Translations under genes and position numbers: made by a program
DNA from: Nautilus pompilius
Taxonomy: Eukaryota > Mollusca > Cephalopoda > Nautilida > Nautilidae
Direction: 5' to 3'
NCBI GenBank assembly: GCA_018389105.1
Contig: JACATO010001053.1
Coordinates: forward strand, 372,001-436,000
Length of the DNA: 64,000 nt
Shown here: positions 28,201-40,200 of the stretch, piece after piece
Layout of the letters: each line of letters starts with the position of its first letter
Numbering within the stretch: the stretch's first letter is position 1
Notes under the pieces: generated by a model
Told to the model about the DNA's origin: nothing
What the model saw: only the letters and a program-made list of their open reading frames with translations
The model's database searches: none

Positions 28201-31200
28201 CAGCCATCCATTGTCGAGAACGTTATTAACGCCAATGCACTTTTCCCATCAGCTTTCATCACTTGGCTCTATGTCACCTCATATTTCTCTACCTCATGCA
28301 GCAATTGGACAGATGGAAGCATCAAATTTGGCTGCTCGAGCCCTGAGCTCCATCCCACAGCAGCAGCAGCCACAACATCAGAGTCACATTGCTGCCTTGC
28401 AGTACTCCAATGCTCACCTGCAACTACTTTCCTCGTATATGACGCTGCATGGAAACCTGACACCTGCACAGCTGGAACTCCTGTGGCAGCAAAAGTACCC
28501 CAGCATTCCAGTGCCACCATCATACATGCTGGTACAATACCAGGATGATCTTATCCATGATGCCAGCCTCTTGCGCGAGAGAGAGTTAGAGCGTGAGAGA
28601 TTAGAAAGACATGAAAGGCTAGAAAAAGAAAGGATAGAACGGAGGCTGGAAAGAGAACAAGCAGAGAGACTTGAAAGGTGAGTATAGGTGAGAATAGAGT
28701 CCAAAACTATATGAAAGGTGGGTATATATAATTTGTTAGATATCAATGTTGTCTATTACTGCTGAACCTTTGTGCGGTTTAATTTTTCAGTTCACTTTAG
28801 TGGTAGGTATTAAAATGAAGTATAATTACAAAATACATATTAATAATGTTGTCATTTTTATAAAATAAAATAATTGATAAAATTAGTTTCATTTATGAAG
28901 ATGATGATTTTATTTTCTTCAAGACAGTCACTTTCCTTTCTCCAGTAATTGCTCTTCATTTGCATTCAGCGAAAAAGGCTCTCTTATTTTTTTAAAATAA
29001 ACTAGATGTCCTTAACCTTTTAGTATGTTGTTGTACTACTATTACTACCTACCTTGTTGCAAAGTCTCCAGATTGTTTTCATTGTCACTACAACAAATGA
29101 AACTGGCATTTATTCATTCCCATTTCCTGTAAAGACCGAAGCCTGGCTAACCATGACATAATTCTGCAGATCAGCTTGAGTTGTTCTCATCTTCACTTAG
29201 TCATGCTAGCTTGCACAAGTCATAATTCTTCAGCGCACTTCTTTTCAGTGTTTGTTTCTCATTAAAACCCTGGACAGCTGTTCTGAAAGTTTCTTCTGAA
29301 ATTAAGCAGAAAAAGTGGCCATTTGAGATGCAGCCTAAAAAAAAGCTTGGACTGTCTTCTCCATTTAATATAAAACTTTGTTAATAATAAATGATTAAAT
29401 GGTGATTAATTATGAAGAATACAAAAAAATATGCACTCAATTTTAAATGCCTCCAGATCAATTCTGTGCGTGTTGACAACACTTGGTTTTGTGACAGTTT
29501 CTGATTTCCACTTTGGTAGATCATTGCTGGATTGAATTTTGGTTGCATGCTTAACATTACATCAGAATCTGACAGACAAACTGGCTTTTCAAATTTTACA
29601 CTCCCTTTTTTGTTTTTTGTTTTTTTGTTGTTTTTTTTTTTTTTCATAGATAACCCTCAGTTTTTACTTACAGCCTCAGGGCCAGCAATGGTAACATTAG
29701 TTGTGAGCTTGATTCATTGTGCCTTTGTCACTCCTGGAGATTCATGTGGCTGTACACTTTGCTAATATTAGAAGCTGGGAACTCTCATCTGTTTAGCTAT
29801 TTTGTCTTGTTTTATATTGTAAGCAATTTAATTCTTGGAAAATAGTTTCACCGTTAGCCTTTTCTCTCTTTTTTCAAAATTATTTGTTTAGTATTTAAGA
29901 AATTGGTTCAGACTTTAAAGTCCTGGTTTTTGGTAGCAATTAACATTCACAGGAGTGTTATTTGTGCAACAGTTTTTGCAAAAAGATAAATCTGGTTAAT
30001 TCCAAAATAACTTTACCTTTTCAAAATTTTATATATCCAGGGATCTTTAATTACTTTATAAATAGTAACATACCAAATTTGAAACAAACAGCAAATTGGT
30101 TGTATGGTAAGCATACAGTTATATATATATATATTGAGGAAACAGTTAATTTTCAGATATTACTCTTTGAAAAACAACAAAACATTCACCTAATAATCTG
30201 GCTTTAGTAAACCCCTTTTTTCATTATTTTATGTAAAAGAAAAAACACTTGGAATTTAGTTTGTGATTTAAAGAAAAGAAAACCTTGTGTTGCTTTATTC
30301 TTTAATAGAATTATAAATCTGGAAACTTGAAATATCTTGATTTTAAATTTGTTGACAACCTTTGGTCAGACATTGTAAAGAAAAGAATTGCATGCACACT
30401 TTAAAAATGTTCTCATTTTGCTTTTAAAAATAAACAAGAAAGCCACCATTGAAAATCAACTTTTAGAGAACCAGCTTGTTAATTCACAATACAGTTGTGG
30501 TCAAAATTATTACATCATCAAATAACTCTAAATGTATTAGGTTGTTAGAAAAGTTTTGTCAGTTTTTTTACTGCAACAACGAAACTTCATATCGTTGCTG
30601 AACATGAAGTTTATTAATCAAAATAAATTCAATTACAATCATACACTTCTGCCAACAAGTTGCAAACAAATTTATGCCATTTTGAAAAAAAATCTGGATT
30701 TCTGGAATCGATACACTGTTGGGAGGCAGTTTTCCACCAGACAGTGACCATGATCCTCTTTGGATGGAGGCTGGATTTTTGAATGTGGTTAGGTGCCTTG
30801 TCTCTGTTGAGCCACTGTGCTGATCATTTACGATTGTGGTAAAGGATCCATTTTTCCTCACACGTAATGATTCAGTCAAGAAATGGGTCGTTTTTGTTTC
30901 TTGTGACAAGCGAAGGAAAAACAGATCTCCGATCAACAATTTTGTTGTTGTTCATTCAACTCGCAAGGCGCCTACTTGTCAAGCCTTCTCACCTGGCCGA
31001 TTATGTCAAGATGCCAGGAAACAGTTGCAGTGCCTACGTCAAGTTCTCCAGCAATTTCTCGCACTGTTTTCTTGGATCAGCTTCAACTGAGGCTTTCAGA
31101 CAGTCATCATCACAGCTGGAAGGACGTCCGCTACGTTCCTTATCTTCGACGCTCACATCTCCTGGTCGAAACATTGCAAACCCTCGCTGTACTGTGCGCT

Positions 31201-34200
31201 CATTTTCTGTGTCCTCGCCCCATGCTTGCTTAATGTTACACGTTGCCTCACTCGCTTTGTGGTTTAGTTTGAACTTGTCAAGTGAAATGGCACAAAAAAG
31301 TTTCTATCCGTGCTTCACTCAGAACCCTGAAACAAATATCTATTTTATGATTTTTAAAGATGTAGGTTTTGTATTATGCATGCAAAAGCGCCTGCTACAA
31401 AACAATATATAACTTATCTACATACATCTTCGCGAGCATGCAAAAAATGAACCCCAAATTAATATCATATAAAAACCAACAAAACCTTTGTAATGACTGA
31501 ATAACTATACCATAACCATTGCAATGTTTAGCTATTTGTTTTTCTTTTAATTTGTCATCTATGTGTATATTTTTGCTGTTGCTAAAACAACCACCTTTAG
31601 TCAAAAGAGCATTGTAAAGTGCGTTTATTGAAGTTAATCACTTTATTGCTCTGTAGTTTTATTTCCACAAAAAATTATTGAATTATGAACACCAAGTCAA
31701 AACTCCTGTGAGTATCAAAAGATGGTTTTGTAATGCTATAAATGTCTAGTTATAACAGTGAACATTCAGCTTGTTCAAAAGTGTAAGGTGGTGTATTTTT
31801 TTCTGCCATATAACCCAGAATAATCTGTGGAATGTTGATTGCTGAGTAGATCTATAAATGAAGTATCAGCCTGTACCATCAGGAATGCAGCACCGAGATA
31901 GGTGATTATTTGATATATGCTTTCAGAGCTCAATGGATCAACTGATTTGGGGATTGCAACAACTATATCTTTATGGTATATAAATGCAACACCTGATACC
32001 ACTATAAACATTTATTTAGGTGATAACAGCCTTGGAGACTTGGGGTTGAAATATTCATCACAAGTTTGTTGGGTTTTTTTTTTTTTTAATGTGGCTTCTA
32101 TACACCAGATTTTATTAATGATTGCAGCAACACCAGCTCCACGTCTTCAGGTGTATGAGTCCAGTCATCTTTCTTTGTGATTTTAATGGAATAATTGTAA
32201 GTCTGTCTGTTCTTCCTTGAAAAAAAAATACAATGGCACCAAAGACAGATTTAATTAAAGGTTCTTAGTTATAAAAGATGATGATCATCAAAGTTGAAAC
32301 ATTTTTTTGTTAGCCTGGACTTTTTTAACTTCTCATCTGGTGGGACACATGTCCAGAACAACAAATCTATCGTGTTAATAGTATTTAATATGAACCGCTT
32401 ACCAAATGGATAATTGAGTAAGACTACACTGAAATACAAAGTTTATTACATACAAGCTCTTCTTTTATCTAAATGTTGTATTTTAAGTCAAACTAAAGTC
32501 TGAAGCGAACAGATTTATTTATATACATAAATGTATGCACAAATGCACACACGTCGTCTATAATTTGCAAAAGTAACAGCATGTTTGCGTGTACATTCTA
32601 TGGAGTGGGTATTAGTTAATTTTGAATTGTTAAAAGTCACATTGATGGCCGTGTTTTTTTAAGATTACATTTGTACAAGATATGAGGTTTTTTTAGCTGA
32701 ACAATGTGAAAAGTCTTTAAAACAGATATTATCAGAAAATCAAAATGGAGATTTGTGAGCTTCATGAAACATTGAATCACAAACATTTTTATGGATAAAA
32801 TTTCTCAACATGAAGACTTTCTATTTTTCAAAAATACTTTATTTAATTTTACTCTCTTTTTTTAAAGCAGCTGTGCATGGAGTCTGTCTTTTATCTGCTG
32901 ATAATGTAGAAAACCTTTGCACAGTGCAATGCTGTGCAGACTCGTATCTAGTAGGTTCTCGTCACAGACTACTTCCAAGTGTTTAGCTAGCGAATCATTT
33001 GGAAGTAAAGCACTCGAAGAAAGAGAAACCATGGCACACAACAGCAAAAGAATTGGCCCTAGGTCCAATTTTGAAGACTTGCAATATTTTACCAGCTGCT
33101 TCTGTAAACTATCACAAATATCATGGCATTCCATTGTGGAAATATTTGCTAAATGATCAGCAGATAGAAACCAGGTTTAAACTGTGCACACAGCCTCTTT
33201 AAGACAAAAGGCTGCATTATGCAATTTTCTGCATCTGATACATTTGAAGAGATTTAGAATATGGCTCTATCTTATAGATGCAAATTTTAGCTATGTCTGA
33301 TTAATTACTATAGAGCTCACAGCCACCATTCTACTCTGTCATTGAGGGGTCATCATGATCAAGTAAAATGGTGTGATGACTGGCAATTATTTTATTATGC
33401 ATAATGAATATTGTGTTCTTGCTTTTAGAGCTTGTGAAATTGGTCACACCCACAACTGAGCTAAATAACAAAAAATCTGCTCTTTCATTATTAATAGTAT
33501 TACCTTGTCTCGCTCTAATTGTAGTATACTAGTTATGACCCATGAAAGAGATTAGTAATATTTATCTTGTTTGCTCTTTTTACTCAACAGGAATATTGTT
33601 GTTTTTGTTTCAAAATGATTTATAAATTTTTTTTTCCAAATGAAACAAACCCACCAATCAAACTTATGCCAATCTAGCATCACTTATCACCACTCCCATT
33701 GCTTCAGTAAATGCTGCATTGTTTAACTGTTGTTCTGGGGATTTTTAGAGTGGAAAGTTGCTTCCCAGCCAGAGAGGCTGATGTGGAATAGATGTTCCAA
33801 CATTGGTGCAGGGGACAGTGAGAAATAAACCAGAGAATTTAACCAAGTTGGTGTTTTTGGTTGTCTTGTTCATTATTTATACACCAAAATGGATCTGGCA
33901 TCTTTTACCACTCGTTAAGAGGATTTATTCTCTCTCTCATATATATATATAAAACAAAAAAGGGTTTTTTCTGGCATTGTTACATGTTTTTATCACTAAG
34001 CACAATGAGACCTATACTTTCTTCTTTGCACATGATTTTTTTTCTTTCTGTGAAATTTCTCCAGATTTCTGCAGTACTCTAGTAGTATCTCTGAACCATT
34101 GTAATTATCTGGATTCTGAAACCGAACAGTAACCAGCTTAAAAATCATCACATGCCACCACTACTAAAGGGTTCTCTTTGCTGTAATTCTATGAATGGAT

Positions 34201-37200
34201 TGATTAATTCACTCCTTGCTTTGTTCGTCTAACATGTAGATAGGTTTGTGATGCTTATTGTAGCATACCCAGATGAAACACCAACAAACCTAAATGCAAA
34301 TTCTGACTGCTGCAGATCTCAGATGTTGGCGATTGCTTGATGTCGGTCGACTGTACTCTTGTCTCTTGGTGCCTGAAGGCTAGATCCCTGGATTTTCTCT
34401 ATTTGCAGGACTTAATCCATATAACCTTGTCAGCTAAAACCAGTGTGGGGGGGAGGATCAAGAGTTATGGTTAATCTCTACCTGACGGGAACTACCCATG
34501 TCATTTCTCTATAACCTTGTTATGTGTGCCAGCACAGTTAACTAAAGGTTTTCCTGACAGCCGGTTTAATCCTTACGTATTGCCATAATACAGCAGCAGA
34601 GTGCTGCTGAGACTAATCTGTTTGGTTAACAATTCACAAAGCAATAACCACGTTGGATCCAATTATAGCACCCACTTTTTTTTTTTAATGCTTTTAAGCT
34701 CCAATGGTAGTCCCATGTATTTACCATCATAACTTAGTTTGGAATGATTAATGTTGTAAAACTATTTTTTAAAGTATACTCTTTGTAACAGGGTGCATCA
34801 AAAGGCTTGGAAATGGTGATTTTGTACTGTTTGAAACTGTAGGCAAACTTCTCTCTGAGTTTTTAGATAACCCTTTTTTTATATCCAGGCTGGAAATTCC
34901 ATCTTCCTGGTGTAAATGAAAAAAACCTCGTTTTGTTCCAGAAACACGTGCTTTTGTTTTTTGTTGCTATCATGTTATTTAGAAAGTGTTTGTGCCACTA
35001 GTTCATGAGACAGACAAGAGTGGTAGGGGCTTTGTTGTGTGTAGCAGAAAAAAAGAAGAATCCTGCTGTTGGCTGTGCATTGAAGACCATTGCATGAAGG
35101 CCGCCTTGTTAACCCAAATTTCTCTGGAGGGAGTATCTGTGAGGCGGTCGCCATGTTGGCTCTAGTGGTACATCATATTGGGATTGTGACCTGAGCCTTT
35201 GTACAAATCATTACCAGCTTCCATGTTAAATAACATACCCACTTGTGCTGTTCTTGACCATTTTGAAGAACAAATTGTATAAATATTTTCCAGAAAAGAA
35301 AACTAGGTAGTAGAACGTATTTTATTTAGTTGGATACTATCTTAACTAATTTTTTTTTAAATACATTTACACGGTACATGATATACAGTGCACAGATATC
35401 AGGGTGTAAATTGTACAGAATGTATCATCAATAAAACATTTGCACTCAGTTTAAAAAATGGCACAGTTATTTTGCGTACATTGTTCAATGCATCTGGTGA
35501 CACAACAAATATTCATGTGACTTTTATAGCGTATATGGCTGCCTCTGGCTTGCACGACAGCAAATTTCTGAAATCACGTGACGCAGTTTTGGGAGAATGT
35601 GATTTCTGTCCATTGTGCTCATTCCAGATGTTCTATGGGGTTTAGATCGGTGGAAACATTTTCTTTTTGTAGGTATTTTACTGCTATTCTTGCATGCTGA
35701 CTCCTTGGATGACTTTGTAGTCAGCATAATGACCTGTAACAGAACACGTAGCAGATTTTTATATAAAATTTGACCATTGCTATGCAAATATTTTATCATC
35801 TGACAGTGAAACTTTTGCAGGAGAGACAAACGGCCATCTGCAGTGCGTGACATAACAGAATTGTTACATGACTCAAGCCTAGGTTGACAGGGTCGAAGGG
35901 TCGTGTAACACCCACATTGGCCAAGGTGACTGGGACCTTGTATGCAAGTTATCTGGCTCCTCACATGTGTTGCTTTTGAAATTTTGAGAGAAACAACAGT
36001 GAAATAGTTTTGTTTGTTTGTGTGTAAATGGGGAATATGCTGTAGCAAACATTGGGGATATGTCTTTTTAAATAGAGAAGTGGATGTTTAGACACACAAC
36101 AGTTGTTTTTCCATTGACTGGCCTGGATGCTAAAAATGCCTCCCCAGCTTCCAGCTGTCTTTTAGATTTTACTGTAAATGTGCGCACATGTATTTGTCAA
36201 GAAGAGTACAACTGGCTTTAATGAATGATCTACAAGTGACCTACATATGTTCACTTTTGATTTTCAGACAAAAAAAAGAAGGGAAAAAAGCCATGGAAGG
36301 GTGGTAGTGGGGGGTCCACATCCTGTTCTTATCTGGCTCAGATATATGATAAAGGCTCTAGTAGAGGCAGTGCTTTGTTGGAAACAAACAAACAAACAAA
36401 AAATGGCACAGAGCCAGTTATTCAGATTATTTAGGTCATGTGATGGGACAGGCACTAACCTACAGGAGAGCAGGAGGAGGATAAGAACAACAACAACAAC
36501 ATGAAGAATGAATATGAGTTTTCCCATGGAATTTTGGTCCTCAGTTGCTGCTGTCCTATTTATTTATGTAGCTAAATTAGACGACCAGCAATGCTCACTT
36601 TTCAACTAATTCTCCTTTATAGCTCTAGAAATGGCTAAAATAGAAAATGTATTAGCTTTCACCCCATGTTCTTTATATGTGAATAGCAAATTAATTGAAT
36701 TAGTATTTTAAGCTTCATCAACATTCATAGCATGGAGTTTTTGAGTTGTGGCAGGATATTTTCTAACTAATTATATTACCAGGTTGGGGAATTATTGTAA
36801 ATTCTCAACTTAAGGCACTTCCCATCTGATAACCAATACTATGCAAGTTTTATTAGGCAAGCTGCCTATTTATTTCTGCTCTGACCTGCTGTAGGTTGCT
36901 ATACGGTGACCTTGGGCGGTGTACTGAGTTGTATATTGCAGAGGTTTAGAGCTGAAAGGTATCACAGGTGTTTTTCATGGTTTATTTTGATGGCTTCATC
37001 GTTGGTCTGGTTTGATAAGTTGTCTGGCCTGTTTGACATGTATTTATGTAGAGGGAGGGAGCAAGCAGAGCGCTCTGTTTTCTCTTACTGTTGAAAGTAA
37101 TCTTATTTATTAACTGTTTTGTTTGCATTGTTACTGGCTGGATGTGGCCCATTATACACTGAGTAATAATAATAATAATAATAGTGTTGTTTTTCTTGTA

Positions 37201-40200
37201 ATAAAAAGAAAGATAGAAAGAAAAAGCTCTTTCAATAAAGCACTGCACCTGTTTCTGTGTAGTTCAAGGTAGCCTGATAGGATCCAAGCTCAGCTGTATA
37301 ATTTTGTGCCAGACACGATTTGTTTTGCACAGCTGATTCTATTGTTTCCAATTAGTTTTTTTCTGATGTGCTCACCTTTCTTGTTTTAGATATCCTTCTG
37401 GAATATGCTTTCTCTCTCCTTTTTAAGCTTTCAAAAAATCTCCCAAGTGCCTTAATTTAAAAAAAAAATGGAACTGGGATCTGATTAGTGTTTCTCACCA
37501 CTCCTTTGATGCTGTCTTGGTAAACAGTTTATCTGAGGGCTGACATGGGTCCTGCTTTTGACTGTATTATTTTGAATTTTGAACGGTTCCATTCTGCGGT
37601 GGGGTTTTGAGATGCCACCCTAGAACCATTACTTTGAAAATAAACATTTAATTTATACAGACACAGCCAGTAATTAATCTCTGGGCCTGGCAATCAAGAT
37701 AAAATCTACTCTAGTTAAACATGAATTCCTTGTGAAGGCTTTAACCTAAAAGGGGGGGGCAGCAAAAATTCACATTTATAGTCACATCTGTAAGTGATTT
37801 AATCTGTAAGAAAGAATGTTTTTTCCATTCACCTACTCCTAACTTAGACAAGCATTTTTGCTGGAATTCAGCCTTCATGTTATAACCATAATATAGGGGG
37901 GGCACCTTTTCATGACTCCATATTTTTGAGAATTGGCTGCCATATTAGAATTTTTTAATGCTGTATTTAGAATTTTAGCAAAAAGGCATTCTGAAAAATA
38001 ATTTGTGTAATATCTGTCTGTTTTGTTGGGAAATCAAACCCAGTTATAGTTGCATTGCAGAAAGAAACTGATTATGAAATGAAAAGTTTTGCAGGTGAAA
38101 AAAGAAAGATGCTTTTTTTAATTTAAAAAAAAAACAACACAAAGAGCCTCTGTTGTACTGCAACTAATAAATGTACTAAGTAGTTTTAAATGCAAAATGA
38201 TTTTTCATATTTCTCCCCATATTGATTGTGGTAGAATCCCTCAATGTAATTATAAAGCAGGTAAGTATTTATTTAATCCACATGCAAACATGAGCAGTGT
38301 GTTTTTGGAGCAAGTGGCCAAATAAGAATTCTCTCTCCTTATTTGCTGGTTAGTATCTGAGGTCCATTGTTTGTTTGCCACAGCTGTACAGCTGTATACA
38401 CAGAGACATTGAGCAAGGGCCTCTTTCTTTCTTTTTTTTCTTGGTAGTGCCAGAGTTTGCATTACCTTATCTGCCATGCATCTCCAGCAGTTGTTTGAAT
38501 ACTATAAATCTGTTTGTTCACCAAGTTGGCTAATCTCACCTTAAAGGATGTGATGCTGTCAGTGTTCCAGTTTCTTTTTAGAGCTGCAACTGTTTTGCTC
38601 TCTCTCTCTCTACATGTGAGAATATTCACAACTAAAGATTTTAACCTGTGTGGATAAAGAAACCCCAATATTAATGTGTGCACTTACTACTTTTTAAAAA
38701 AAAAAAACCCTCTTTTCCACTCAAAACAGTTCCATCATCTTACTGCATAATTATACATTCAAATTCCCACAAGGTCAGCATCTGACTTATAGTCAGACGT
38801 GAACTCCCTGTTTTGGGATCACATTCTCTGGCTTTCAGGGTTAGATTGAAAGTTCAGCATTGTCAGGGGCTGCTACTGATGGGTAGGTGATATAGTGGCA
38901 GCCAAAATTAATACATTAACTCTCTTCTATAAGCATTGAGTGTGCAGTGTGTGTTATGATGCATTTTATTAACAATAAAGCCAATTAATATGGTGGAGAT
39001 TTAGCTATATAGCAGTAAACTTCAGTAAGTGCGTTTTCCCTCAGCTGTAACCAAAGGCTGTTGGGGGGAGGGGAGGCACCTTCGTAGGGGGTTCTTGAAT
39101 CACCCCCCGTTCTTGTCAAGTGTTTACGCTGACCTGCAGGGCACTTACGAACATTAGAGACGTCGTTCAAATGGAACCCGGCTGGAATAATAATCGCCGT
39201 AATCGTATACGGCCTGGTTTTATTTGAACAACGTTTCTCAGATATATGCTGGCCACCCACCGTGTGTAAACAGGTTGGGGTGGGGTGGGGTGTAGATAAT
39301 CTCCCTGATACCCCTAAGATGCGTGCGTAACCTGCTCCAGAGTTTGGATACATGTCGACAACACTGGCTGGCGGAGAGCTTACGTTCTATTCTCTCAGCC
39401 CTGACTAGTTTTGAGGAATTTCTAACATCTATTTTCCAAGCAGATATCTGTGCACGAGTTGCCAATAAGCTGCCTGTGTGTGTGTGTGTGTGTGTTAATG
39501 TACGCACAGCCCGCATTACAGTAGTTTTCGCAGAACCCTGACGCTCTGTCTGCTATGTTGTAGCGTCCATTATTGTACGCTGTTCGGAAGAGGCCATTTG
39601 TTACTACGGGATACGCTGGCTGGGGGTGGGTGGGTGGGTGGGTGGGTGCCTGTTTTGTTGTTTAATATTTATTTATTATTGTGTGTATATTTATGTATTA
39701 CAAGGGGGGGTTAGAGAACCAGAGCGCCCGCCTCCTGCCCCCGGGGGGGGGGTACATGGTAACAGTTTCCTAAATAGTCTTGAGCTGCGCGTGTGATAAA
39801 CATGACCTGAACCTCTCCCCCCTCCCCGGCCAGGATAATGGGAGGCCCCGTTCCAAACGAATTCTTTATCGATGATGATGTACGGACGGCACCGTTGTTA
39901 TCCGCTCTAAAACAATGAAGGGGCCAAACCCCGGACCTACACCCCCTCCTTTTTGTGTTGATGTTACACACAAAAAACAACAACAACAACAGTTTAATTC
40001 CCAGCGTGACTTTCGCTAGGTGGCGAGCGCGGGTCATTAGGGGCCGTTTGGGGGGGGGGATGCGCTTTCTCTTCGGAGACTGACTGCTGTTGCTTAGGTG
40101 TGCACCGTCCGTCGTCACCGTCATCAGGAGGCGAGTCTCCCTCCGCAGTGTGCTCGCCCAGGAACGTTGTTGGTGATTGTCAGGGATCGAGCACTTTGCC

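Noticed and set aside
28269-28746. Minus-strand frames opposite exon C
   Set aside because: Shadows of the real plus-strand coding exon, which has strong family homology.
32862-33202. Overlapping frames on both strands around 33 kb
   Set aside because: No family recognised and no splice context; likely chance in a slightly less AT-rich patch.
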